Shown here: piece after piece, positions 52,422 to 61,683 of the stretch
Layout: the number at the start of each line of letters is the position of its first letter
Position numbering within the stretch: position 1 is the first letter of the stretch
Source of the DNA: Tenacibaculum skagerrakense
GTDB taxonomy: Bacteria > Bacteroidota > Bacteroidia > Flavobacteriales > Flavobacteriaceae
DNA length: 64,000 bases
NCBI RefSeq assembly: GCF_004345825.1
Contig: NZ_SLXM01000006.1
Span: 186,001-250,000, forward strand
Direction: 5' to 3'
Notes under the pieces: model-generated
Told to the model about the DNA's origin: nothing
Seen by the model: the letters and a program-made list of their open reading frames with translations, nothing else
Databases searched by the model: none
Made by a program: the position numbers and the translations under genes

Positions 52422-52881
52422 TTTGTTGTGAAGTTATAGATTCTAAAGTTGTTATAGATAAGCTGTCAATCCAGTCTGTTTTTTCAAAAGTGATGTCTTT
52501 AAATACATATCTAAATCCACAAGAACGAGATAAGTATTCTTCTTCAGGTGTATATCTTATAGTTAAAGTTGCAATTTCATTATTGGCTACATTCCCATCA
52601 ACTTCATTTCTTTTAAACGTATAAATTGTTTCCGTAGCATTTGAATTTAAAGGAATAGCAATGCTATCTACTGAAATATTTCTGTATAAACTATCTGATT
52701 TACCTTGAGCAATAATAGACAAGCGTTGAACAATTTTTAATTCATCATTTTCAACTTTATCATAAAAGCGAAGTACCAAACTTGGTGTAGGTGAGCTGAA
52801 TTCACAAAAATCATCTTTTTCACAGGAAATAACTGTAATCATAAGAAGTGCGAAAACAAATAACTGTTTCAAGATTTTCAT
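52396..52881 (-). CDS. DUF6452 family lipoprotein
   Basis: 161 residues. Lipoprotein signal (MKILKQLFVFALLMITVISC) with Cys20, then EKDDFCEFSSPTPSLVLRFY, the conserved N-terminus of DUF6452. The family is encoded next to DUF6048 in Flavobacteriaceae, and the two probably act together in the envelope. It starts 6 bp after the rlmD stop and overlaps DUF6048 by 26 bp. Confidence 0.82.
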   Translation of the reverse strand: MKILKQLFVFALLMITVISCEKDDFCEFSSPTPSLVLRFYDKVENDELKIVQRLSIIAQGKSDSLYRNISVDSIAIPLNSNATETIYTFKRNEVDGNVANNEIATLTIRYTPEEEYLSRSCGFRYVFKDITFEKTDWIDSLSITTLESITSQQNAHVNIFH

Positions 52882-52887
52882 AATACC

Positions 52888-54339
52888 TTATTTTTCAAAC
52901 AATACTACGGTTTCAATATGAGCAGTATGTGGAAATTGATCAACCAAACTGATTTTCTTTAAATTATATCCAGCTTCAATTAATTGCTCTGTATCTCTTG
53001 CTTGCGTAGCTGGGTTACAAGATACATAAACCATTCTATCTGCATTTAGATTTATGATTTTTTTAAGTGTTTTTGGGGCAATTCCAGCTCTCGCAGGATC
53101 TAAAATTATAGTTCTAATTTTATTATTAAATTCAGGATGTTCTTGTAAAAATTTACCAACATCAGCAGCGTAAAACTCAACACCATCTATATTATTTCTT
53201 TTGGCATTTTTCTTTGCGTCTTGAATAGCAGAAGCAACGATGTCAACACCGATAATTTTTGTATTTGTTCCTTTAGAAGCTAAAATTTGACCAATAGTTC
53301 CCGTTCCACAGAATAAATCCATTACAACTGTATTATCAATAGCTTCTTTATTTTCTAGAGCGTATTCAATAACTTTCGAGTACAATTTCTCGGCAGATTT
53401 AGGATTGGTTTGAAAAAAGCTTTTCATACTTATTTCAAAGTTTAAGCCTAATAGTTCCTCTACAATTTTATTTTTTCCGTATACTAACTTAATTCTTCCA
53501 GAAGTAGCAATAGTTCTATCACCAGTTTCGTCATTAATGGTGTGTAATAAACCGGCAACTCTTTCTCCAAAAAGCTCAACTAAATAGTTTGCGAACTTAT
53601 CTAAATTGAACTTATTTAAATCACCTGAAGTAGTAACTAAATTAAAAAGTAATTCATTGGTTTTATATGATTTTCTAATAACAAAATATCTGAAAAAACC
53701 TTCTTTTTTAGGTCCATGCCAAGGGGCTAATCCTGTATTTTCGCAATACGTTTTTATGTTTTTGATGTTGTCTTCAACAGCTTTATCAAATAAACCAGAA
53801 TCTTTTTTAAGATTTTCACCCATCCACCAAACACCTCTTTTCTTAAAACCAAGTGTAAATTCATCTACATCGGTGTTTTTCTCTGTATCAAAACCAATTG
53901 CAGAGAAACTGTATTCCATTTTATTTCTATAGTGAAATAGGTTAGGAGAGCTTACAAACTCATCAAACTTCTCTTCAATAGTAGCAACTTTTCCTATTTT
54001 TTTAAATAAATCTAAGGTACTCGTGTATTTATATTGATGTTGTTTTTCAATTGGTAATTTTATGTAAGGTGCCCCAGGAATCTCTTGATAATTCATTTCA
54101 ACTTCATCTTCCGAAGGTTTAAGAACTTCAATTAATTTACACTCGGCATATTTTTTTTGAGATTTTGCAACTCTAGCTTTTACTAGTTGTCCCGGTAGTG
54201 TATTTGGTACGAATACTACAAATTCACCCAATTCAGATCGAATTTTACCAATACCTTTACCGCCAAAGGCATACTCTTCAATTAGCAATTCAATTACTTC
54301 ACCGCGCTTTACAAATTTATTGCGTTCTCTTCTTGGCAT
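52888..54339 (-). CDS. rlmD: 23S rRNA (uracil(1939)-C(5))-methyltransferase RlmD
   Basis: 483 residues. It methylates U1939 of 23S rRNA. An N-terminal TRAM domain (about 8-65, GEVIELLIEEYAFGGKGIGK) precedes the SAM motif MDLFCGTGTIGQILASKG (about 348-365) and the catalytic VSCNPATQARD with the nucleophile Cys. The usual iron-sulphur cysteines of RlmD are not apparent, as in several Bacteroidota members. It heads the operon with DUF6452 and DUF6048. Confidence 0.9.
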   Translation of the reverse strand: MPRRERNKFVKRGEVIELLIEEYAFGGKGIGKIRSELGEFVVFVPNTLPGQLVKARVAKSQKKYAECKLIEVLKPSEDEVEMNYQEIPGAPYIKLPIEKQHQYKYTSTLDLFKKIGKVATIEEKFDEFVSSPNLFHYRNKMEYSFSAIGFDTEKNTDVDEFTLGFKKRGVWWMGENLKKDSGLFDKAVEDNIKNIKTYCENTGLAPWHGPKKEGFFRYFVIRKSYKTNELLFNLVTTSGDLNKFNLDKFANYLVELFGERVAGLLHTINDETGDRTIATSGRIKLVYGKNKIVEELLGLNFEISMKSFFQTNPKSAEKLYSKVIEYALENKEAIDNTVVMDLFCGTGTIGQILASKGTNTKIIGVDIVASAIQDAKKNAKRNNIDGVEFYAADVGKFLQEHPEFNNKIRTIILDPARAGIAPKTLKKIINLNADRMVYVSCNPATQARDTEQLIEAGYNLKKISLVDQFPHTAHIETVVLFEK

Positions 54340-54359
54340 CTGTTATAATTTAAGGTCTG

Positions 54360-54367
54360 CAAAATTA
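54360..54367 (-). promoter_or_regulatory. -7 box of the rlmD operon
   Basis: TAATTTTG on the minus strand, 20 bp before ATG 54339. The same form occurs before the DCC and YbaB genes. Confidence 0.45.
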
Positions 54368-54404
54368 GTAAAACTTAGGTGGTTATAAGTTTCTATAAAA
54401 CAAA

Positions 54405-54428
54405 AAAATCGTCCGAAAGGACGATTTT
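54405..54428 (-). terminator. Terminator of the 54.4-54.8 kb lipoprotein gene
   Basis: AAAATCGTCC (54405-54414) and GGACGATTTT (54419-54428) pair perfectly around GAAA, with a T run on the minus strand. Confidence 0.85.
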
Positions 54429-54448
54429 CTATTTGATGTTAGTAAACT

Positions 54449-54802
54449 TTAATCTCTAGGATTAGATGTCGTACTAATAGTATTGTCGCTATTTACTGTA
54501 ATAGTATAATCTTCACAATAGTCTAGTGTTACAACTTCAACGAGTTCTTCACCTCCTTTTAGTACAATAGTATATGTGATTTCTCCAGGAGCATAACTTG
54601 TTGTCGCGGAAGTTCCATTCGGAGCAATATTGTTTAGATTTTCAGTATTTCCTCCAGTCGTCTTTACTTGTACGCTTACTTCATCGGTTCCTAAATTAGA
54701 AACTTTAGCAGTTGGGTTTTCATTATCACACCCTGAACAACTTTGTAAAAATACAATTGCAGACATTAATAATAATACTGCTGTTTTCTTTAATAAATTC
54801 AT
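54449..54802 (-). CDS. Small lipoprotein of unknown function
   Basis: 117 residues from ATG 54802 (MNLLKKTAVLLLMSAIVFLQ), because this gives a lipoprotein signal ending at LQSC; a longer frame upstream would overlap the sigma-factor gene. The mature part has beta-strand-like repeats and a second Cys pair (CSGCDN), with no known family. It is divergent from the ECF sigma gene and has its own terminator; it may be a target of that sigma factor, but that is inference. Confidence 0.7.
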   Translation of the reverse strand: MNLLKKTAVLLLMSAIVFLQSCSGCDNENPTAKVSNLGTDEVSVQVKTTGGNTENLNNIAPNGTSATTSYAPGEITYTIVLKGGEELVEVVTLDYCEDYTITVNSDNTISTTSNPRD

Positions 54803-54939
54803 AATTTGTAATTTAAAATTATTAATTGTTACTACATCTTTAGACACTTTTTGAATTATTATGTCACAAATGAAGCTATAATCTAAAAAAAAATGAACCT
54901 TTTTAATTATTTCATCGTCAATACTATGAAAGCTAACTA

Positions 54940-55503
54940 ATGAAAAACAAGGATAAAGAAATAGATGCAAAGTTAATTTTAGACTACCAGTCTGGAGATT
55001 CTTATGCATTTGTTGCATTAGTAAATCGATGGCATGTTTGGTTTTGCAAGCTAGCGAATTGGTATGTAAAAGATACCGCAATAGCTAAAGATATAGCTCA
55101 AGATAGTTGGACAGTAATTTATCATAAACTTACTGAATTAAAAGACCCATATAAATTTAAAAGTTGGGCGATAAGCATTGTAAATCGCAAAGCAATTGAT
55201 TTTTTGAGAGATCAACAGCGAACTGATAAACGAATTGAAGAATATCAATTAGCCATTTCTAAAAATAACGAAGAAAATGAAGAAGCTGATGATGAAGTAA
55301 AAGTTATTTTATTAAAAGAGATTAAGAATTTAAGTATAGATCATCAACAAGTATTACAATTGTTTTATGTGCAGAATTATTTATTAAAAGAAATAGCAGA
55401 GGTTTTGGGTATTTCTGTAGGAACAACAAAGTCGAGGCTATTTCATGCTCGAGAACAATTAAAAAAAGTAGTAATAAAATATAGAAAAAATGGAAGAATA
55501 TAA
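54940..55503 (+). CDS. ECF-type RNA polymerase sigma factor
   Basis: 187 residues. Region 2 (about 20-90, with DIAQDSWTVIYHKL and KSWAISIVNRKAIDFLRDQQ) and region 4 (about 125-180, KEIAEVLGISVGTTKSRLFH) are intact. It directs RNA polymerase to a stress regulon. The next gene overlaps by 14 bp and encodes a membrane protein that could be its anti-sigma partner. Confidence 0.92.
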   Translation: MKNKDKEIDAKLILDYQSGDSYAFVALVNRWHVWFCKLANWYVKDTAIAKDIAQDSWTVIYHKLTELKDPYKFKSWAISIVNRKAIDFLRDQQRTDKRIEEYQLAISKNNEENEEADDEVKVILLKEIKNLSIDHQQVLQLFYVQNYLLKEIAEVLGISVGTTKSRLFHAREQLKKVVIKYRKNGRI

Positions 55504-55873
55504 AGATTTAGATGAGTTAATTAAAGAGACACTAACGAAAGAAGAAGCAAAATTTTATGATGAGTTGGAAGAACAAAATTTGTGGCAAATGATGTTTGGT
55601 GTTTTTAATGGGAAAAATAGTTGGATTACTATTGTGATGAGTATTGTTCAGGTAATTTGGTTTGGAGTGTTTGTATATTGTGCAATTCATTTTTTTAATG
55701 CTACCCAAACAAATGAACTAATTCGTTGGGCAGTAGTTGGTTCAATAAGTTTGATGGCATCTTCTATGTTGAAGTTTTACACTTGGATGCAAATGGATAA
55801 AAAGGCTTTGTTAAGAGAAATAAAACGATTGGAATTACAAGTTTCATCTTTATCAGGAAAAATATCGAAGTAA
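55490..55873 (+). CDS. DUF6768-like membrane protein, possible sigma partner
   Basis: 127 residues. An acidic N-terminus (MEEYKDLDELIKETLTKEEA) precedes two helices (about 45-63 and 72-91) and a C-terminal coiled coil (KALLREIKRLELQVSSLS). The family is usually encoded right after ECF sigma genes in Bacteroidota, and overlap with the sigma gene suggests co-regulation. It may tether or restrain the sigma factor, but no anti-sigma motif is seen. Confidence 0.7.
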   Translation: MEEYKDLDELIKETLTKEEAKFYDELEEQNLWQMMFGVFNGKNSWITIVMSIVQVIWFGVFVYCAIHFFNATQTNELIRWAVVGSISLMASSMLKFYTWMQMDKKALLREIKRLELQVSSLSGKISK

Positions 55874-56015
55874 CATTTTAAAGCGAAGTTAATATTTAAT
55901 AAATTGCGCATCTCTTAGGGATGATTTCTCTCCCACGCTGCTTTTTCGAAGCTTTTTCGAAAGAATAAAGGTACAGTAGGAATGGTTATTTTATAAATTT
56001 TTAAAAATTAAAGAA

Positions 56016-57296
56016 ATGGCTGTTTTAGAAAAATTAACTTCACAGCAAGCAATCGATTTAGAAAACAAGTATGGTGCCCATAACTACCATCCGTTACCTG
56101 TAGTTTTAAGTAAAGGAGAAGGCGTTTATGTGTGGGATGTAGAAGGAAAAAAATATTATGATTTCCTATCGGCGTACTCTGCAGTAAATCAAGGACATTG
56201 TCATCCAAAAATTGTGGATGCTATGGTGAATCAAGCAAAAACCTTAACCTTAACATCTCGTGCTTTTTATAACGATATGTTAGGTCAGTATGAAAAATTT
56301 GCAACTGAGTATTTTGGTTTCGATAAGTTGTTACCAATGAATACAGGAGCAGAAGCTGTTGAAACTGCATTGAAAATATGTAGAAAATGGGCTTATGAAG
56401 TAAAAGGAATCGATGAGAATGAAGCAGAAATTATTGTGTGTAAGAATAACTTTCACGGAAGAACTACCACAATTATTTCATTTTCTAATGATCCTGTAGC
56501 ACGTAAGAACTTTGGTCCCTTTACAAAAGGATTTATCAAAATTGAGTACGATAACTTAACAGCTTTAGAAGATGCGTTAAAAAACAACAAAAATGTAGCA
56601 GGTTTTATGGCTGAACCAATTCAAGGTGAAGCTGGAGTTTATGTTCCGTCTGAAGGATATTTAGCAGCAGCAAAAGGATTATGTGAAAAGTATAATGTGT
56701 TATTTATAGCAGATGAAGTTCAAACGGGTATCGCAAGAACTGGACGTTTATTAGCTACTTGTGGAAACTGTTCTTGTGAAGATAAAAACTGTTCTGGAAC
56801 ACCAGAGGTAAAACCAGATATTTTAATCTTAGGAAAGGCGTTAAGTGGAGGTGCATATCCAGTATCTGCTGTATTAGCAAACGACGAAATTATGAATGTA
56901 ATTCGTCCTGGAAATCACGGTTCGACTTTTGGAGGAAATCCAATTGCAGCGGCTGTTGCAATAGCTGCATTAGAAGTTGTAAGAGATGAAAACTTAGCCG
57001 AAAATGCAGATCGTTTAGGAAAGATTTTCCGTGAAGAAATTGGAAAGTTAGTTGACGAAACGCAGTTAGTAACGTTAGTTAGAGGTAAAGGATTGTTAAA
57101 CGCCATTGTAATTAACGATACTGAAGAAAGTGATACCGCTTGGAATATCTGTATGAGATTACGTGACAACGGATTGCTAGCAAAACCAACTCATGGGAAT
57201 ATTATTAGATTTGCTCCGCCTTTAGTAATGAATGAAGAAGAATTAAGAGATTGTATTTCTATTATCAAGAAAACAATTTTAGAATTCGAAAAATAA
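56016..57296 (+). CDS. rocD: Ornithine aminotransferase, with a cysteine-rich insertion
   Basis: 426 residues. It converts ornithine and 2-oxoglutarate to glutamate semialdehyde and glutamate in arginine catabolism. The PLP lysine is K274 in [15 protein letters not shown]. Between RTGRLLA and the KPDILILGK core lies an insertion [16 protein letters not shown] (249-264) with four cysteines, absent from textbook ornithine aminotransferases. It may bind a metal or an iron-sulphur cluster, or sense redox. It is monocistronic, ended by a clear terminator. Confidence 0.92.
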   Translation: MAVLEKLTSQQAIDLENKYGAHNYHPLPVVLSKGEGVYVWDVEGKKYYDFLSAYSAVNQGHCHPKIVDAMVNQAKTLTLTSRAFYNDMLGQYEKFATEYFGFDKLLPMNTGAEAVETALKICRKWAYEVKGIDENEAEIIVCKNNFHGRTTTIISFSNDPVARKNFGPFTKGFIKIEYDNLTALEDALKNNKNVAGFMAEPIQGEAGVYVPSEGYLAAAKGLCEKYNVLFIADEVQTGIARTGRLLATCGNCSCEDKNCSGTPEVKPDILILGKALSGGAYPVSAVLANDEIMNVIRPGNHGSTFGGNPIAAAVAIAALEVVRDENLAENADRLGKIFREEIGKLVDETQLVTLVRGKGLLNAIVINDTEESDTAWNICMRLRDNGLLAKPTHGNIIRFAPPLVMNEEELRDCISIIKKTILEFEK

Positions 57297-57338
57297 AAGA
57301 CATCAGGTTTTTAAAAAACTAATATCAACCATAAAAGC

Positions 57339-57370
57339 AAAAGATTTGGAAATTAACTTCCAAATCTTTT
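57339..57370 (+). terminator. Terminator of rocD
   Basis: AAAAGATTTGGAA (57339-57351) and TTCCAAATCTTTT (57358-57370) pair perfectly with a 6-nt loop, followed by T-rich DNA. Confidence 0.85.
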
Positions 57371-57385
57371 TGTTTTTATATTAAA

Positions 57386-57427
57386 CTGCTAACTGCTAAC
57401 TGCTAACTGCTAACTGCTAACTGCTAA
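57386..57427. repeat. Heptanucleotide tandem array (CTGCTAA)6
   Basis: Six perfect contiguous copies of the 7-bp unit CTGCTAA between the convergent rocD and helicase genes, ending 7 bp before the helicase stop codon. The unit length and copy number match the array at 61642-61683, although the sequences differ. Confidence 0.9.
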
Positions 57428-57434
57428 CTCTATG

Positions 57435-60410
57435 TTAATTAGCCATTTCATAGATATTTAAATGTCTTTTTAATACTCCTGATGGTGTATCTTGAGTTTC
57501 ATCAAAAATTCGAGTATCTCCAAATAAAATAAAGCTATCTTTTGCTCTCGATACTGATACATTTAACATGTTAGGTTTGTTATCTTTTTCAAAAAACATA
57601 GTGCCTTCATCATTAGCTGTGTAAACGGAACTGAATAAAATGATATCTCGTTCTGCACCTTGTAAAGCATGAACTGTTCCTAATTTAATATCGTTTACTT
57701 TGTAACCAGCATCTATCAACGCTTTTGAAAGTTCTCCTTTTTGACTCGCAAAAGGCGTAATAATTCCTAATACTTCTTCAATGTTATCAACCTCGTAAGT
57801 GTCTTGAATTTTTTCTTTATTCTGTTGTAACCAAGTAATAATAGCTTTAACTTCCTGTAGGTTCTGACGGCTGTTGTATTTTTGTTCGCTAAAACCTTCT
57901 ATATGATATGCCATCATTGATGGAAAAGCTTGGTCTTTTTTGGCTTTACCTTTCATAGGTTTTAAAATACCGTCATAGGCTAATTCATTACAGAAATTAA
58001 TAATTTCATCATTACATCTTCTATGTTCTAGTAGGATTAACCCCTGTTCTTTTTTATCATCAATTGGAGTTTCAAACTCACAAGAATTTTGAGCCATTTT
58101 CATAATACAACCGTTTGAAGCTAAAAAACCAGATTCTTCTAAATATGGGATTTCTTGTTCGTTTTGAATGATGTTTAAACTTGATAAATTTCCTCTGTCT
58201 ATTCTAGAAGGAATTGTCCAAATAGGTTCAATTTGTTTTAAATCGCCAATTACAAAAGCTTTCTTAGCTATAGAAAACACAGGAATACTTACTTCAGGGG
58301 TAACTTGGCCTGCTTCATCAATAATTAATAAATCGATAAAATTATATAATGGAAAGTATTGAAATATTGGTTTTCCATTCTCATTTTCACCTTGAAATTG
58401 ACTATATAAAAAATGACTTGGAGCAGTATAAAAAGTAGATACAAAACAAGGTGTTAACATTGCTCTACGTTTCCATTTTAATATGATAGCTTGTTCACCA
58501 GTTCCTTTTTCTGTGTTTTCTTCTAGCGCTTCTTTAGTGGCTAAAATCCATCTGCCTTCCCAATAATGAGTAGCTAAAAGAAATGCTTTATGACGAAGAG
58601 AAACATCAATCTCATCATAATAAAAACGAGGTGTAAAGTTTTTAGTTTCTAGCTTTTCAAATTCAGATTCCCATAATCTTTCTTCTTTAAGAATAGGAAA
58701 ACTTTCAATAGCTACTTTTTGTCGCCAATCTTTTAGCTTTAAATTTGATTGTAAGGCAACAGTTAAATTCTTAATCAGTTCTTTTATTAACTCATGAATT
58801 TTTGTTTTATCGTTGAGTATTGATTCCTTAGTTTTAAAAATACAATCATTACTTTCAGAAGTACCACTAGAGTTTGAAGTAAAGTATTGGTTGACTAATG
58901 AAAGATACTCGGGTTTTTTAAAAGCAGCTTTTAACGAGTTTAATATCGTTCGCCATTCATTAATCTTTGTGATGTTTAAAAGATCTCTATCAATGTAATC
59001 AGTTTCATTGATAAGAAATTTATTAATAAACTTAATAGATTGTAAATAGTTGTTAGGAAACGTAACGCTATCAATCAAAAGTTCTTCTATAACAACAATT
59101 TCATCTTGAATATGTTCAATAGCATCTTCAATAGATTCTAATTGATTTTCAAAATAGGCGTTGAATTGTGATAGAAAATAATATTCAGCCTCATTTAAAT
59201 ATTCTGGGTTTTCAAGATCACATAAAGTCCCTTCGTGTTTAAATAAATTACCTTTTAAGTAATTGACATCACCCAAATACTTCTCATTTTTTCCATTGGA
59301 AGGTAAGTAGGTAGCATATCCTTTAAAATCTGGAATCCACCTTTCTGATAGCTCACTTAAACTACTTTTAGAATTGATAAAACTATCGATAATGTTGGTT
59401 ACTGCTTGGTTATTATTTGAACAAGCTAATATTAACGGAGCTTCCTCTCCAATAATTGCACTTTTTACAAGTTCTGTTGCTACTAAACTTTGTAATAATG
59501 TTGTTTTACCAGTGCCTGGAGGACCATTTACAGCTGTTACAGAACTTTCTTCAGCAGATAAATAAGAGAGTAAAGTTTTACGTTGGGTTACAGACAAAGG
59601 AAAACGGTTAGACATTTGACCAAGATGTAAGTGATTGTATCTTAAAAAATCATTGTCTGTAATTGCGTCTCTCTTTTGTACTTGTGTAGGATTAATTATT
59701 TTTGAAAGTAAAGGCAATTGCTCTTCATTCTGTAATAAATTATCATATAAGAAAACAATACTTTTTGCGGTGGATATTTTAGAACTTATCGCAAAATAGG
59801 TTAGTTGAAATTTTGTGTAATATCTATCAACTCTGTAATACGTTAAGTTCTTAAAAGTAATTGCGTAAAACACTTCGTTTATATAGTTCCAATATTCATT
59901 CCATGGAATAATTTCATCTTCATTTTCTGAAACAGGAGGCTCAATTTCTCTAGCACTTTCTACGTTATCAATTGAAGTAAAGATGAAATCATTTTTAAGA
60001 TCTGCTATTGGCGTCATATAGTTTCGCACAATCAACGGAAACAAATCTCTTGGAGCAGTTAATTGTCCTAATCTATTTACGGTTGCATTCATCCAAAAAG
60101 GATAAATAGTACGTTGTTTAAATTGAGGATTATCAGTTTGATATTCTAAATGAAATGGAGCAATTAAAATTCTAATTTCTTCAATTTTTCGCCATTGACT
60201 ACTCTCTTTTTTAAGAACTCCACGCAGTCTGTTAATTCTTCTCTCTTCAGCATCGATTAATTGAACTGCTTGTTTTTGGTTAATAAAAGCGTTGCTTAAG
60301 TTAGAGTCGTTTTGATGATATAGATTTTTAATTTTGGTAATGTCGATAGCTAAATTTTCACTATCAACTAAACTGTTTTTATAGTATTGCAACCATTTTT
60401 TTTCTGCCAT
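57435..60410 (-). CDS. Large SF1 helicase (DNA2/NAM7-like, UPF1-type)
   Basis: 991 residues. Walker A GPPGTGKTTLLQSL is at 296-309; DEAGQVTPE (Walker B), LVIGDLKQIEPIW-type motif III, TVHALQGAERDIILFS (motif V) and VSVSRAKDSFILFG (motif VI) follow in order. A long insertion of about 300 residues lies between motifs Ia and II. It resembles Dna2/Upf1-type helicases found singly in bacteria, probably acting on RNA or DNA. No nuclease domain is evident and no defence genes flank it. Confidence 0.85.
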   Translation of the reverse strand: MAEKKWLQYYKNSLVDSENLAIDITKIKNLYHQNDSNLSNAFINQKQAVQLIDAEERRINRLRGVLKKESSQWRKIEEIRILIAPFHLEYQTDNPQFKQRTIYPFWMNATVNRLGQLTAPRDLFPLIVRNYMTPIADLKNDFIFTSIDNVESAREIEPPVSENEDEIIPWNEYWNYINEVFYAITFKNLTYYRVDRYYTKFQLTYFAISSKISTAKSIVFLYDNLLQNEEQLPLLSKIINPTQVQKRDAITDNDFLRYNHLHLGQMSNRFPLSVTQRKTLLSYLSAEESSVTAVNGPPGTGKTTLLQSLVATELVKSAIIGEEAPLILACSNNNQAVTNIIDSFINSKSSLSELSERWIPDFKGYATYLPSNGKNEKYLGDVNYLKGNLFKHEGTLCDLENPEYLNEAEYYFLSQFNAYFENQLESIEDAIEHIQDEIVVIEELLIDSVTFPNNYLQSIKFINKFLINETDYIDRDLLNITKINEWRTILNSLKAAFKKPEYLSLVNQYFTSNSSGTSESNDCIFKTKESILNDKTKIHELIKELIKNLTVALQSNLKLKDWRQKVAIESFPILKEERLWESEFEKLETKNFTPRFYYDEIDVSLRHKAFLLATHYWEGRWILATKEALEENTEKGTGEQAIILKWKRRAMLTPCFVSTFYTAPSHFLYSQFQGENENGKPIFQYFPLYNFIDLLIIDEAGQVTPEVSIPVFSIAKKAFVIGDLKQIEPIWTIPSRIDRGNLSSLNIIQNEQEIPYLEESGFLASNGCIMKMAQNSCEFETPIDDKKEQGLILLEHRRCNDEIINFCNELAYDGILKPMKGKAKKDQAFPSMMAYHIEGFSEQKYNSRQNLQEVKAIITWLQQNKEKIQDTYEVDNIEEVLGIITPFASQKGELSKALIDAGYKVNDIKLGTVHALQGAERDIILFSSVYTANDEGTMFFEKDNKPNMLNVSVSRAKDSFILFGDTRIFDETQDTPSGVLKRHLNIYEMAN

Positions 60411-60497
60411 ATTAATCCCCCGATTTTTGTAGAAGTTGGCGAAAATAGAAGAATTAAAAAGTTAGGAACTCTTTTTGTGCTACTTTTTATTAACGAA

Positions 60498-60528
60498 AAA
60501 AAGCAGACTTTTAAAAAGTCTGCTTTTT
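60498..60528 (-). terminator. Terminator of the 60.6-62 kb minus-strand genes
   Basis: Arms 60498-60511 and 60515-60528 (core GCAGACTTT and its complement) pair perfectly with a 3-nt loop and T run on the minus strand, 57 bp after the CCC-motif gene. Confidence 0.8.
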
Positions 60529-60585
60529 GTATCTTGATTGTAAAACTGTTACAAAAATTAGTTTCTTAAAAAAAAGTGAATTAGT

Positions 60586-60921
60586 TTATTGTAATTCGTT
60601 TAGTCTTTCTTGCATTTTTTGTGGGTCACCAAAATTTTCCCATCCAATATAATTGAAAATCCAAATGTAATATAAAAGAGCAAAAATGCTTAACACAATT
60701 CCAATGATTGCTAAAATTCTTCCTGTGTTTAAATTTGAGTAATTCTCATAAACACTTGGATTTTTATCATATAATTGTTTGTCTTGCTTATATAGTACTA
60801 AGGCAATAACTCCAATAATAATTCCTAAGACACCATAACAACAGCAAGTTAGTATAGATAATATTCCTAAAACTAAAACAGGGGTTGCATTAGGTAGTTT
60901 TCGTTGTTCAAATTCAAACAT
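60586..60921 (-). CDS. CCC-motif membrane protein (DUF4190-like)
   Basis: 111 residues. An N-terminal helix pair contains ILTCCCYGVLGIIIGVIALV (about 22-41), giving the CCC motif; a second helix lies at about 70-91 (ILAIIGIVLSIFALLYYIWI). The family is common in Bacteroidota beside DUF2752 genes, as here, where 13 bp separate them. The function is unknown. Confidence 0.85.
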   Translation of the reverse strand: MFEFEQRKLPNATPVLVLGILSILTCCCYGVLGIIIGVIALVLYKQDKQLYDKNPSVYENYSNLNTGRILAIIGIVLSIFALLYYIWIFNYIGWENFGDPQKMQERLNELQ

Positions 60922-60934
60922 AGTATATTTTTAG

Positions 60935-61243
60935 TTAGTTTATTAATTTATTCATTTTTAGAACGTAAGCTATAATAATAACTGAAACGTTTAGAATAGC
61001 CAAAATAATTAAAATTTTAGAAGTGATTTTTTTCTTTACTAAAAAGTGAAATATTACAGCTAATACAAATGTAATTGTTGTGTAAATTGCAGGAAACATT
61101 TCAAAAGCTTCTTTAAATTCTCCTTTAGAAACCATAACAGCAGAACGTTGAAAACCACAACCCGGACAGTCAAAACCAAATATTTTTTTATTCAGACAAG
61201 GTAACATGTAGTCTTCTGTTTTACTTTTCTTTTCAGTTTTCAT
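60935..61243 (-). CDS. DUF2752 domain membrane protein
   Basis: 102 residues from ATG 61243 (MKTEKKSKTEDYM); an ATG at 61270 would overlap the VOC gene. The signature CPGCGFQR (the family's C-P-x-C-G motif) lies at about 26-33, with two helices (about 50-68, 76-98). It is co-transcribed with the CCC-motif gene; the pair is conserved in Bacteroidota. The function is unknown. Confidence 0.85.
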   Translation of the reverse strand: MKTEKKSKTEDYMLPCLNKKIFGFDCPGCGFQRSAVMVSKGEFKEAFEMFPAIYTTITFVLAVIFHFLVKKKITSKILIILAILNVSVIIIAYVLKMNKLIN

Positions 61244-61257
61244 TTTAAATGAATCTA

Positions 61258-61632
61258 TCAAATTCTCCAAGGCGGGTTTAACCTGTTATCACCTCCATAA
61301 AATAGTATCAACTGATTTCCATCAAAATCTTTAAGTTTAGCTTCTCTCCATAACCAGCTTTCATCCTTTGGTTCTTGCTCAAAAAGAATACCTTGTTCTT
61401 TTAATTCTTGAACTTTATCATCCAAATTTTCACATTCAAAATAAACGTAAATTCCGTTTACTTGAGGTAATTCATCTACTAAATGAATAGAAAATGTAGA
61501 GGTTCCGTTAGGACATTCAAATCGTGCGTAATGAGGTAAAGATTTAACAATAAGTTTTAATCCTAATTTTTCGTAAAAAGGGATGGCTTTTAAAAGGTTT
61601 AAAGAAGGAACAGTAACTTGATTTAGATTCAT
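61258..61632 (-). CDS. VOC (glyoxalase-like) family protein
   Basis: 124 residues with the paired beta-alpha-beta-beta-beta layout of the VOC fold (MNLNQVTVPSLNLLKAIPFY, then LWREAKLKDFDGNQLILFYG). Metal-ligand positions are not certain, so it may bind rather than convert a small molecule. It precedes the DUF2752 gene; the space upstream is filled by a heptanucleotide array. Substrate unknown. Confidence 0.8.
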   Translation of the reverse strand: MNLNQVTVPSLNLLKAIPFYEKLGLKLIVKSLPHYARFECPNGTSTFSIHLVDELPQVNGIYVYFECENLDDKVQELKEQGILFEQEPKDESWLWREAKLKDFDGNQLILFYGGDNRLNPPWRI

Positions 61633-61641
61633 ATTATTTAA

Positions 61642-61683
61642 GTCTAAAGTCTAAAGTCTAAAGTCTAAAGTCTAAAGTCTAAA
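61642..61683. repeat. Heptanucleotide tandem array (GTCTAAA)6
   Basis: Six perfect contiguous copies of GTCTAAA in the gap between the VOC start (61632) and the YbaB stop (61728). A shorter heptad repeat, (CTTCTAA)2, follows at 61694-61707. It parallels the six-copy array at 57386-57427. Confidence 0.9.

Noticed and set aside
54803..55081. N-terminal extension of the 54.4-kb lipoprotein gene up to 55081
   Set aside because: It would overlap the sigma gene on the other strand and lacks a signal peptide; the ATG at 54802 yields a clean lipoprotein signal.
55940..55961. Direct duplication of an 11-bp GCTTTTTCGAA unit before rocD
   Set aside because: Only two copies and AT-rich; could be chance, and it has no clear link to a promoter.
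57386..57427. Possible CRISPR-like repeat
   Set aside because: The 7-bp units are contiguous with no spacers, so this is a simple tandem array. No cas gene is present.
57435..60410. Defence-system helicase
   Set aside because: It is alone, without nuclease, restriction or abortive-infection genes, and its neighbours are rocD and small conserved genes.
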